64,000 nucleotides of DNA, taken from Sphingopyxis sp. PET50 (GTDB lineage Bacteria > Pseudomonadota > Alphaproteobacteria > Sphingomonadales > Sphingomonadaceae). Below are positions 41,666-49,942 of this stretch, one piece after another. The stretch lies in the NCBI RefSeq assembly GCF_025244705.1, contig NZ_CP104207.1:1798001-1862000 (forward strand). Reading direction: 5' to 3'. Both the position numbers and the translations under genes were made by a program. The notes beneath the pieces are model-generated. The model ran no database searches, was not told the DNA's origin, and saw only the letters and a program-made list of their open reading frames with translations. Numbering within the stretch: the stretch's first letter is position 1; every line of letters begins with the position of its first letter.

Positions 41666-41753
41666 ATATATTCGTGCAAGAGCAGAGTCCGCTCCACCCG
41701 CCCTTCGTGGGCGCGGAGGATGCCGCGATCAAGAAGCATGTCAGTGAGAGGAT

Positions 41754-42470
41754 ATGATGACCGACCCGTCCCCCGAAGCCCGGTTCGCGCCTTTCGGCGC
41801 CGTCGAGACAATAGCGACGAGCAGTTTCCAGCGCGTCGTCGCGCGCCGCCTGACGGAGAGCTGGACGCAGATTCCGCACGTCACCCATCATGACGATATC
41901 GACGTCACCGCGCTCGACGCGCATCGCGGGACGCTGACCGGTCCGGTCAGGATTTCGCCGCTGATCTTTCTGGTCAAGGCACTGGCCAAGGCGATGGCCG
42001 AATTCCCGCAGGTCAACGCTTCGCTGTCCGAGGACGGCAAGGCACTGATCCTCAAGAAATATTGCCACATCGGCATCGCGGTCGACGGACCGCTGGGGTT
42101 GCTCGTGCCAGTGCTGCGCGACGCCGACCAGAAGGATGTCGCGACGCTCGCCGCCGAACTCGCCGATTATAGCGCCCGGGCGCGCGACAAGGGACTGCCG
42201 ATGAGCGCCATGTCCGGCGGCTGCATGACGATCACCTCGCTCGGCGGCATCGGCGGGACCGGCTTCACGCCGATCGTCAACCAGCCCGAAGTCGCGATCC
42301 TCGGCGTCACGCCGTCGCGTATGCGGCCCGTGTGGGACGGCGCCGCCTTCCAGCCGCGGCTGATGATGCCGCTGTCGCTCAGCTATGACCACCGCGTCAT
42401 CAACGGCGCCGACGCCGCCCGCTTCGTCCGCGCGATCGGGCAGGCTCTCGCCCAACCGGAGACATTGTGA
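41754..42470 (+). CDS. 2-oxoacid dehydrogenase E2, catalytic domain only (no lipoyl domain)
   Basis: Intact, 238 residues after GAGAGGAT; a second ATG at 41757 is equivalent. It corresponds to the C-terminal acyltransferase domain of E2: IPHVTHHDDIDVT, SPLIFLVKALAKAM, FTPIVNQPEVAILGV and the active-site SYDHRVINGADAARF. Asn replaces the usual Asp of HRxxDG, as also occurs in some working E2 enzymes. Lipoyl and E3-binding domains are absent, so a separate lipoyl protein or a shared one would be needed. It probably works with E1 alpha/beta at 15-2011 (inference). Its stop overlaps the next start. Confidence 0.85.
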   Translation: MMTDPSPEARFAPFGAVETIATSSFQRVVARRLTESWTQIPHVTHHDDIDVTALDAHRGTLTGPVRISPLIFLVKALAKAMAEFPQVNASLSEDGKALILKKYCHIGIAVDGPLGLLVPVLRDADQKDVATLAAELADYSARARDKGLPMSAMSGGCMTITSLGGIGGTGFTPIVNQPEVAILGVTPSRMRPVWDGAAFQPRLMMPLSLSYDHRVINGADAARFVRAIGQALAQPETL

Positions 42471-43240
42471 TGACCGAAGCGACCCAAGCCGCCGGCCTGG
42501 TCCTGCGTCGGGACGCCGAAGGCGTCGCAACGCTGACCCTCAACCGCCCCGAAAAGCGCAATGCGATCAACCGCGAACTGTTCCGCGCCCTGCGCGCGCA
42601 CCTGCTGGCGCTGCGCGACGACCGCACGATCGGCCTCGTCGTGCTGCGCGGCGCCGGCACCGATTTCTGCGCCTACCACGACCTCTCCGAAAAGCCGCAC
42701 GCCGACGCCCTCGGCTGGCTGCGGCGCGAGGTGCAGACGCTCGAACTGCTCAGCAAGCTGCGCCAGCCGGTCGTCGCGGCGGTGCAGGGCACCTGCTTCA
42801 CCGGCGGGCTCGAATTGGCGCTTTCGGCCGATTTCATCGTCTGCGACGAGACCGCCCGCTTCGCCGACACGCATGGCAAATGGGGTCTCGTCCCCGGCTG
42901 GGGCATGTCGCAGCGGCTGCCGCGCCGCGTCGGCCACGCCAGGGCGCTGGAGATGATGATCACCTGCCGGTCCTATGATGCCGGCGAAGCGGCGGCGATG
43001 GGGCTGGCAAACCGGTGCGTGACGGCGGGCGGTCTCGACGGCGCGGTCGGCGAGTTCGCCGAAATGATCCTCGCCAACAGCTGGCACAGCAATGCCGAGA
43101 ACAAGCGGCTGATCTACAACACCGACGGCATGCGCCTGTCCGAAGGGCTCGATCATGAGATCATGCGCAACGCGGGTTTCGACCGCGATGCCGCCGCGCG
43201 GCGCCAGACCTTCCACGACCGCCCGCGCGGCGGGGCGTAA
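42470..43240 (+). CDS. Enoyl-CoA hydratase/isomerase family protein, atypical
   Basis: Intact, 256 residues. Crotonase features: RPEKRNAINRELF, GTCFTGGLELALSADFIVCD and GLVPGWGMSQRLPRRVG. The oxyanion-hole stretch reads CAYHDL where most members have CAGxDL, and the second catalytic Glu position is GKWGLVPG, so the chemistry may differ from simple hydration. It overlaps the E2 stop by ATGA. A role in thioester cleavage or isomerisation is possible. Confidence 0.82.
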   Translation: MTEATQAAGLVLRRDAEGVATLTLNRPEKRNAINRELFRALRAHLLALRDDRTIGLVVLRGAGTDFCAYHDLSEKPHADALGWLRREVQTLELLSKLRQPVVAAVQGTCFTGGLELALSADFIVCDETARFADTHGKWGLVPGWGMSQRLPRRVGHARALEMMITCRSYDAGEAAAMGLANRCVTAGGLDGAVGEFAEMILANSWHSNAENKRLIYNTDGMRLSEGLDHEIMRNAGFDRDAAARRQTFHDRPRGGA

Positions 43241-43243
43241 AAA

Positions 43244-43583
43244 GGCAATTTTATCGATTGCAAATCCGCGTTTCGATACCGGTTCTGGTGGGAAGCGGAC
43301 GTTGCAGGCACACGTCGATCACCCCTCCCGCAAGCGGGAGGGGGCATACCCAGCCCCTCCTCTTCAGAGGAGGGGTAGCGAGACTTACGAACTTGTTCGT
43401 TAGTCGCAGCGGGGTGGTGCTCGAGGGATAGGCCGACGTCTTCGGCCACCACCCCGTTCGACTAAAGGCCCGGCTGCGCCGGACCAAGTCTCACTGCCCC
43501 TCCTCTGAAGAGGAGGGGGTTGAATGTCGGTAATCCACCCCGATCCCGACAAGCAGCTTGGGTTTGCAAGGGACATAATCGCC
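43244..43583. repeat. MITE-like palindromic element, copy B (divergent)
   Basis: Left end GGCAATTTTATCGATTGCAAAT and right end (43562-43583) complementary to GGCGATTATGTCCCTTGC. The core keeps the hairpin order, but with CCTCCTCTTCAGAGGAGG arms, ACGAACTTGTTCGT in the middle and a different long stem (GGTGGT...ACCACC). An extra hairpin CCCCTCCCGCAAGCGGGAGGGG sits on the left. Confidence 0.7.
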
Positions 43584-43585
43584 AT

Positions 43586-43617
43586 AAAAAACGAGCCGGT
43601 CCCGAAAGACCGGCTCG
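43586..43617 (-). terminator. Strong rho-independent terminator, minus strand
   Basis: Perfect 10-bp stem CGAGCCGGTC / GACCGGCTCG with a 6-base loop, followed on the minus strand by six T. It would end transcription coming from the LuxR gene side and predates or ignores the IS insertion between them. Confidence 0.8.
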
Positions 43618-43652
43618 ATTGGAGTTGCCCTGTGGGAGGTTCAGATGAACCA

Positions 43653-43668
43653 ACAATCATCTAACTAA
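43653..43668 (+). promoter_or_regulatory. Orphan copy of the shared operator
   Basis: Plus strand reads CAATCATCTAACTAAT, a strong motif match, but no island gene starts downstream; the next sequence is the 140-bp mobile element and the IS. A gene it once controlled may have been displaced or lost. Confidence 0.4.
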
Positions 43669-43711
43669 TATATCTTTATCGGCATTGCAACCCGTTTGCG
43701 GCGCGCCCTAG

Positions 43712-43851
43712 GCTGTATCGACATTCAGAAGATGGCGAGCCGAAAATGGTGGTTTTCCGTGACCCGGAGCGCAGCGCACTCGATGTGCGTGAGCACCGGA
43801 AGCGCGGAAAGCCGCCATTTGCAGGCCGCCAGGGCTGAATGTCGATACAGC
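43712..43851. repeat. Short non-autonomous mobile element (140 bp) with perfect terminal inverted repeats
   Basis: The ends GGCTGTATCGACATTCAG and its exact complement are flanked by CTAG on both sides (43708-43711 and 43852-43855). There is no coding capacity. Same CTAG target as the neighbouring IS, suggesting mobilisation by a related IS5-type transposase. Confidence 0.75.
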
Positions 43852-43855
43852 CTAG

Positions 43856-44684
43856 GCTCAGGACTCATTAAATCCAAAAGAGGAAGATGGCGGCGAAGGT
43901 GATGGCTGCGAGGAAGATGTCGGCACATCGGTCGTAGCGGGTGTGGATGCGGCGCCAGTCCTTGAGGCGAGCGAAGAGGTTTTCGATTTTATGTCTCTGG
44001 CGATAGAGACTTTTATCGTAGCAGTTCTGGACCTTATGGCTGCGATGGGGCGGGATGCAGGCCGCGATGCCCCTGTCGGCGAGAGTTTTGCGGAACCAGC
44101 GCGAAGCATAGGCTCGATCGCCGATGAGGCGTTCGGCTTCGGGCATGATCTTGACCAGAGCCTCCGCACCTTTGTGGTCGCTGCGCTGGCCTTCGGTGAG
44201 GTGGAGCCGCAAGGGACGTCCCCGGCCATCGCACAGCACATGCAGCTTGGTGGTCAGCCCGCCCCGGCTGCGGCCGATACATCGGGGTAGAGCCCCTTTT
44301 TGAGCAGGCTGGCGGCGGTGCGATGCGCCTTGAGGTGGGTCGCGTCGATCATCAGAACCCCGTCGCCATCCCTGGCCAGTTCGGCGAAGATGCGGTTGAA
44401 CACCCCCAGTCGGCTCCAGCGAATGAAGCGGTTGTAGATCGTCTTGTGCGGCCCGTAGCCCGTCGGCGCGTCGCGCCAGCGCAGACCGTTGCGGATCACG
44501 AACAAGATCCCGCTCAATATCCGCTGGTCATCGACCCGCGGTACTCCATGCGACAGCGGAAAATATCCCTCGATCCGGCGCATCTGCGCCTCACTCAACA
44601 GCAACAAGTCACTCATGGCAGCACCTCCGGCCACCTTGAATCAAACCCGAACCTAACGCGCAAGCATTTTAATAGGTCCTGAGC
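43856..44684. mobile_element. IS5-family (IS427-like) insertion sequence, 829 bp
   Basis: Terminal repeats GCTCAGGACTCATTAAAT (left) and GCTCAGGACCTATTAAAA (right, complement) are flanked by CTAG at 43852-43855 and 44685-44688, a target duplication. The right CTAG supplies the TAG stop of the LuxR gene, which was already in the target, so that gene is not interrupted. Encodes one transposase on the minus strand. Confidence 0.85.
43868..44616 (-). CDS. IS5-family transposase (two frames)
   Basis: About 249 residues when both frames are joined. First frame (from MSDLLLLSEAQMRR) ends with LLKKGLYPDVS; second frame continues KKGALPRCIGRSRGGLTTKLH. The DDE set is visible: Asp in LMIDATHLKAHR, Asp in LIGDRAYASRW and Glu in HKIENLFARLKDW. 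The switch is at the AAAAAGGGG run near 44292-44301. It could be a programmed -1 frameshift, known in this IS group, or loss of one G as elsewhere in the window. Confidence 0.85.
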
Positions 44685-45790
44685 CTAGTCGAGAACGGCG
44701 ACGCTGGTCAGGATGCGCTGGATCAGCTCGCCCTGCCGCGTGGTGCCGGTGCGCGCGTAAATGTCCTTCGAATAGGTCCGCGCCGTCTGTTCGGTGATGC
44801 CGATATCGCCCGCCGCCTCGGCCAGCGTACGGCCGCTGGCGAGCAAGGTCGCGAGCCGCGCCTGCGTGTCGCTGAGGCCGAACAGCGTCCCGACATGCGC
44901 CGATATGTCGCGCCGCAGCGGACGGCGGCCCGACAGATAGAGCATCAGGCGCACCCCGCGCGGCCCGGCGTCGGCACGCGGGTCGAGCGGAACGAGCAGC
45001 AGGTCGATGCCGTCGGCATCGCCCAGATGGATGGCTTCGGCCTCGCCCGCTGCCATCGCCGCGGCGATGCGCTGCGGCAGGTCGATCCCGCGCTGCAGGG
45101 CATGGGGCCGGTCGCCGCGAATCGCGAGCACCCCCGCCTCGTCGATCCAGCGCCGCGCGGCATCGTCGATCCCGACGACGATACCGCCCGAATCGAGCGC
45201 GATGACACCGAAGGACAGAAGATCGGCGGCGCGGCGATACATTTGCGTCTCGATCGCGCGGTCGAGCAGCGCCGCATAGCAGGACAGCGCCGGGACGAGC
45301 GCGCGCGCCAGCCGTTCGCACAAGGCACGCTCGCCCGCCCCGAACGCCGCAGCTGCCCGCCACCCCGCGTGACGGTGACCCAGATATTGCTCCCGCCGGG
45401 CTCGACGACACGAAAGATCAGCAGATGCTCGAAATCGGCGGCGCGCAGAAAGTCTTCGCGAAAGGCGTCGTGCGCCAGATCGGCGATGCCGTCGAGTTCG
45501 GCATAGGCATAGACCCGCCCCGGCTGCATCGCGAAATAGGGGATCGGGTCGCAGTCGGCGAAGCGTTCGCGATAGCGCGTCCACAACCAGTCGGGCGGCG
45601 CCAGCGCGTCGCGCACTTCGATACCGCTCGCGGGATCGGCGCTAGCGCGGCGAAAGATCAGATTGGCGAAATTGCCGTCGGCCTGCTCGCGGAGCAGCCG
45701 CACGAATCCCGTCCAAGGCGGCTCTTCGAGCGGCCCCGCCTGAACTGCCAGCAACAGGGCTTCCTGCGCGTCGTCCAATATCCTCTCCAT
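44685..45790 (-). CDS. LuxR-family transcriptional regulator (frame break)
   Basis: About 368 residues. The C-terminal helix-turn-helix is clear: LSDTQARLATLLASGRTLAEAAGDIGITEQTARTYSKDIYARTG, read in parts. The N-terminal portion is a large sensor region without the autoinducer-binding motifs of quorum-sensing LuxR. Restoring one G near 45346 gives QLRAFGAGERALCERLARAL and joins the two parts. It is divergent from the zinc alcohol dehydrogenase gene and its ribosome-binding site overlaps a palindrome, so autoregulation and control of the dehydrogenase are likely. Confidence 0.83.
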
Positions 45791-45793
45791 GCC

Positions 45794-45820
45794 TTCCCAT
45801 TTGGGAATATCGCTTTCCCA
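45794..45820. promoter_or_regulatory. Putative LuxR-regulator binding site
   Basis: Perfect palindrome TTCCCATTTGGGAA at 45794-45807, with a third half-site TTTCCCA at 45813-45819. It covers the Shine-Dalgarno region of the LuxR gene and lies 60 bp before the ADH start. Confidence 0.5.
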
Positions 45821-45865
45821 TAAAGGCTACTCATATACAGGAACAAACCGAGAGGGGAGAGCGAT

Positions 45866-46884
45866 ATGAAGGCGGCGCTGTTCAAGGCGGTGGGCGAATC
45901 GCTGGCGATCGAGGATCTGCCCGACCCCGAACCCCGCGAGGGCGAGGCGGTGATCCGCGTTGCGCGCTGCGGCGTGTGCGGCACCGACCTCCATTCGACC
46001 AGCGGCCACGGCTATACGCTGCCCATGCCGGCGCGCAGCTCGGCCATGAATATGCGGGCGAGGTGATCGCGGTCGGCCGCGGGGTCGAGCGGCTCAAGGT
46101 CGGCGACCATGTCGCGGCATTGCCCGTCGTCGGCTGCGGCGAATGCGACGCCTGCCGCACCGGCATCGACGTGCTCTGTTCGCGCTGGACCGGCTATGGC
46201 GGCGGGCTCGCCGACTATGCGCGGATCAGCGAGCGCGGCGCCTCCATCCTTCCGGCGACGATGTCGCTGGCCGATGGCGCGCTCGTCGAACCCTTCGCGG
46301 TCGGCCGCCGCGCGGTGCGCCTCGCGGCCCCCTCACCCGGCGATCGCGTCCTGATCATCGGTCCCGGCCCGATCGGCCTCGCCGTGCTCTTCTGGCTGCG
46401 GCAACAGGGCGTGCAATCGGTCGCGCTGCTCGCCAGCAGCGGCAGGCGGCGCGCGCTTGCCGAGGCGATGGGCGGCGACACCTTCATTCTCGAAGGCGAA
46501 ACGGCGCAACAGGATGTCGTCGCCGCGCTCGGCGGCGCGCCCGACATCGTCTTCGAATGCGCGGGCGTCCCCGGCACCATCGCGCGCTCGATCGCGCTCG
46601 TCCGGCCGCAGGGCCGTGTCGTCTCGCTCGGCTTCTGCATGGTGCCCGACCAGTTCGTGCCGGGCATGGCGCTGATGAAGGACGTCAGCCTGCGTTTCTC
46701 GCTGATCTACACGCGCGACGATTATGCCGAATGCGCCGCCGCGCTCGACGCCGACGGCGACCGCGCGCGGGCGATGGTGACCGACACCGTGTCGCTTGCC
46801 GAGGCCCCCGCCGCCTTCGAGCGTTTCCGCGCCGGCACGGGCGGCGGCGGCAAATTGCTCGTCGATCCATGGCTCGGCCGATGA
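45866..46884 (+). CDS. Zinc-dependent alcohol/polyol dehydrogenase (frame break)
   Basis: About 339 residues. Catalytic-zinc motif CGVCGTDLH, then after restoring one G near 46030 MPGAQLGHEYAGEV, and the structural-zinc cysteines in CGECDACRTGIDVLC. NAD-binding region IIGPGPIGLAVLFWL. It oxidises an alcohol to a ketone or aldehyde. The start follows GAGGGGAGA; its stop overlaps the sulfotransferase start (ATGA), linking it to the next operon genes. Confidence 0.87.
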
Positions 46885-48040
46885 CACGCTGGAGCGACCG
46901 CTTCGATGCGCTGCACGCGGACGCGGCTGCCGCGGCCGGGCACGATGATTTCGGCGACACCGCCTATCACGAAGGGATGCGCGTGCTGCTGGCCGCGCTC
47001 GATGCCAATCCGCCGGCGGGGCCAGCTGCCGAGGCGTCGGCCACCGGCACGATCACCGGCGCGCTCGCCGGACGGCTGGTGACGCAGGCCGGCTGGAATG
47101 CCCATCCCGCCTATGCCACCGAACGGATCGAGCGCCCGTTGATCGTCATCGGCCTGCCGCGCACCGGCACCACGGCGCTGCACCAGTTGCTCAGCATGGA
47201 CCCGCAGTTCCAGGGCTTCGAACGCTGGCTGACCGCCAATCCGATGGTGCGCCCGCCGCGCGAGACCTGGGACGCCCACCCCGTCTATCGCGCGAGCGTC
47301 GAGCGCATCGCTGCGATGCAGCCGGCTCGCGCCCGAGATCATGGCCGCCCATTCGACCGAGGCGGGCGAGGTCGACGAATGCCTGATGCCGATGGCGCAG
47401 AGCTTCGTGTGCAACTGGTTCGCCTCGAACATCGACGCGCCCGCCTATGACGCCTGGTTCCGCACCGCCGACGAAACGCCGTCCTTCCTGCGCTACAAGA
47501 AAGTGCTGAAACTCGTCGGCCTCGGCGACCGGCGGCGCTGGCTGCTCAAGAATCCCAGCCATGTCTTCGGCATCGACGCGCTGCTGACCGCCTTTCCCGA
47601 TGCCTGTATCGTCCAGACGCATCGCGACCCAGCGGCGTCGATCGCCTCGCTGATGAGCCTGCTCGGCGGCATCCGCGACCTGATGGCTAGGCGCGCCGGT
47701 CGACCGCGACCGTCTGCTCGCGCGCGAAGCGAGCTTCTGGGCGGAGGGCGCGCGGCGGAGCATGGCCGCCGCCGACCGCGAGCCCGGCCGCTTCGTCCAT
47801 GTCCGGCAGGAGGATATTCGCCGCGACCCGATGGGTGTCGTGACGCGCATCTACGAGCATTTCGGCATTCCCCTGTCCGCCGAGGCCGAGGCACGCTTCC
47901 GCAACTGGGCCGCCGCCAATCCGCCCGGCGCCCGCTCGACGCACCGCTACCGGCCGGTCGAGGCCGAGGCCGTCGATCCGCTGTTTTCCGACTATATCGC
48001 GCGTTTCGACCTGAAACGCCCCGCCCCCGCAGGAGCCTGA
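46881..48040 (+). CDS. Sulfotransferase family protein (module 2; two frame breaks)
   Basis: About 385 residues. PAPS motifs IVIGLPRTGTTALHQLL and CIVQTHRDPAASIASLMS. Correcting A47320 (or T47327) gives RRLAPEIMAAHS and correcting T47688 gives DLMAGAPVDRDRLL. It is a paralogue in kind of the gene at 37946. Upstream is a zinc ADH, downstream a VOC protein and a DUF1214-like protein, so the hydroxyl made or oxidised by the ADH may be sulfated (inference). Confidence 0.82.
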
Positions 48041-48042
48041 CC

Positions 48043-48522
48043 ATGACCGTGCTGTTCCAGAAACATTTCCAGGTCGCCTATGTCGTGCGAGACATGCGGG
48101 CGGCGACGCAGCGCTTCGCCCGCGAGTTCGGCATCGCCGAATGGGACATTATGGACATGGCGGCGCTGCTTGGCCCCGGCCACGGCACGCGCTTCATCGG
48201 CAACGCCTATGCCGGCGACGTGATGGTCGAACTGATCGAGCCCGATCCGGCAGGCGAGACCATCTATCGCGACTGGATTCCCGATGCGGAGGACCGGGTC
48301 CGCCTCCACCATCTCGGCTTCCTCGTCCACAGCGACGCCGATTATCGGGCGGCGATCGCCAAGCTCGAGGCGGCGGGCTATCCGACCGCGCACAGCGGCA
48401 GCTTCGGCGACAATCTCGACTATCATTACGCCGACACCACCGCGCTGCTCGGCCATTATTACGAACTCATCAACCTGAAGCCCGCGGGCGAACAATTCTT
48501 TGCCCGCATTCCGCGCAACTGA
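48043..48522 (+). CDS. VOC-family (glyoxalase-like) protein
   Basis: Intact, 159 residues; starts 2 bp after the sulfotransferase stop. VOC beta-alpha-beta-beta-beta fold: HFQVAYVVRDMRAATQRFARE at the first strand, LHHLGFLVHSDADYRAAIAKLEAAGY in the second module, YHYADTTALLGHYYELINL at the end with metal-site His and Glu. Members are dioxygenases, isomerases, epimerases or binding proteins, sometimes steroid-related. The precise role is unknown. Confidence 0.8.
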   Translation: MTVLFQKHFQVAYVVRDMRAATQRFAREFGIAEWDIMDMAALLGPGHGTRFIGNAYAGDVMVELIEPDPAGETIYRDWIPDAEDRVRLHHLGFLVHSDADYRAAIAKLEAAGYPTAHSGSFGDNLDYHYADTTALLGHYYELINLKPAGEQFFARIPRN

Positions 48523-48535
48523 GGGGAGCAATACC

Positions 48536-49697
48536 ATGTCGACCGGCCCCGCCGTCCCGATGGAATGGGAACGCTTCATTCACCTGATCTCCGGCATCGA
48601 CCGCAGCCTCGAACATGTGATCGATCCCGCCGACCCCTGGCTGAAGCAGGAGGCGATCCAGCAGATGGCGATGAGCCTGTCGCAGGCCTATGCCCCGATC
48701 ATGGCGCAGGACAGCCGCGTTCCGGGCTTCTACAGCTTCCTCAATCCGGTCATCAAATCGGCGGCGCCCAATCCCGACTATATGTACCGTTCGACCTTCG
48801 TCGAGGGCGGCGGCACCTATCGCCTGTCGGGCTGGCGCGGGACGACGCTGTTCCTGCACATCGGCATCGGGTCGGGCTATATCGGCGTCGACGACAAGCC
48901 GGGGCCGTCGGTCGGCCATATCGACGCCGACACGCTGACGCTCGACGACGCGGGCCGCTTCTCGGTCATCCTCAGCGCCGAACGCCCCGACGGCCATGAC
49001 GGCGACTGGTATCCGCTTCCCGCCAACGCCCGCACGATCGGCATCCGCGAGGCGAGCTACGACTGGGAGAATGAAATCGACAGCCGCATCGCGATCGAAC
49101 GGCTCGACGACACCGGCGGCTTCACCCGCCCGACGATCGACGAGATCGCGTATCGGATGGAACGTCTTGCCGGCTTTCCCGAACGTTACGCGCAACTGTT
49201 CGTGCATTTCGTCAACACCGTCGTCCTGAACACCTGGTCGGACATCGGCGGCCTCGCCGAGCAGACCTATTATGAAGGCCTGTTCGAATTTTCCGAGGGC
49301 GAGGCGCTGATCCTCGAAACCGACGTCCCCGACACCGTGCGCTATTGGGCGGTGCTGCTCGCCGATCAGCTCTTCAACACGATCGACTGGGAGAAATGCC
49401 AGTCGAGCCTCAACGGCTTCCAGGCGCGCCGCGACGGCGACGGCAAGTTCCGCGCGGTGATCTCGGTCGCGGACCCCGGCGTGCCCAACTGGCTCGACAC
49501 CATGCGGCCGCTACAAGGGCGTGGTGCAGGGCCGCTGGTATCAGGCGAGCTCGGCGCCCACGCCGACGCTGAAACGCGTGAAGCTCGCCGAGCTGCGCGA
49601 CCATCTGCCCGCCGACACTCCGCATGTCGACCATGCGGCGCGCCGCGAAAGCCTGCTCGCGCGCTTTCGCGGCGCGCAGTTCCGGCGCAAATGGTGA
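48536..49697 (+). CDS. DUF1214-like protein of unknown function (module 2; frame break)
   Basis: About 386 residues, starting at ATG 48536 after GAGGGGAG. Shares NWLDTM and the RWY-type ending with the protein at 36711; NPDYMYRSTFVEGGGTYRLSG resembles DUF1254/1214 cores. The frame breaks near 49505-49512; after correction the end reads KGVVQGRWYQASSAPTPTL...FRRKW. The exact base to remove is unclear here. It is paired with the sulfotransferase at 46881, as module 1 is paired with the one at 37946. No known biochemical function. Confidence 0.7.
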
Positions 49698-49942
49698 TCG
49701 CCGCGCTTTCGTCCGGCCTCGCAGCCTGTCAGCTCGGCGTCGTGGTATCCGACCTCGACGCGGGGATGGATCATTACAGCCGCCTGCTCGGGCTGACCGG
49801 CTGGAAGCGGATGGATACCGATTATGTCGCGCGCTCCCGCGAAGGCGGGAGCCCATCTCCGGTCGGCGCTATTTCGAACCGGCAGGAGATGGGTCCCCAC
49901 CTTCGCGGGGACACGCGGTTGCTTGATACGACGCCGATCTAG
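49691..49942 (+). pseudogene. Truncated VOC-like gene, C-terminus replaced by repeat
   Basis: It starts inside the end of the DUF1214-like gene. The first ~53 residues (LAACQLGVVVSDLDAGMDHYSRLLGLTGWKRMD as a start) match VOC domains; after SRE the coding continues only as translation of the palindromic repeat at 49833-49914 and stops at 49942. The second VOC half and metal residues are missing. It is probably inactivated by repeat insertion or by a deletion at the repeat. Confidence 0.7.
49833..49914. repeat. Intergenic palindrome within a VOC gene remnant
   Basis: Left arm CTCCCGCGAAGGCGGGAGCC with CATCTCC, and right arm GGAGATGGGTCCCC followed by CTTCGCGGGG, form a long stem with a ~18-base loop. 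Similar in style to the CCCGCGAAAGCGGG element at 59798. Confidence 0.7.

Noticed and set aside
43856..44684. Composite transposon carrying the island
   Set aside because: Only one IS copy is present in the window and its ends have a simple local CTAG duplication.
44685..45790. Quorum-sensing LuxR
   Set aside because: No autoinducer-domain motif and no luxI-like gene nearby.
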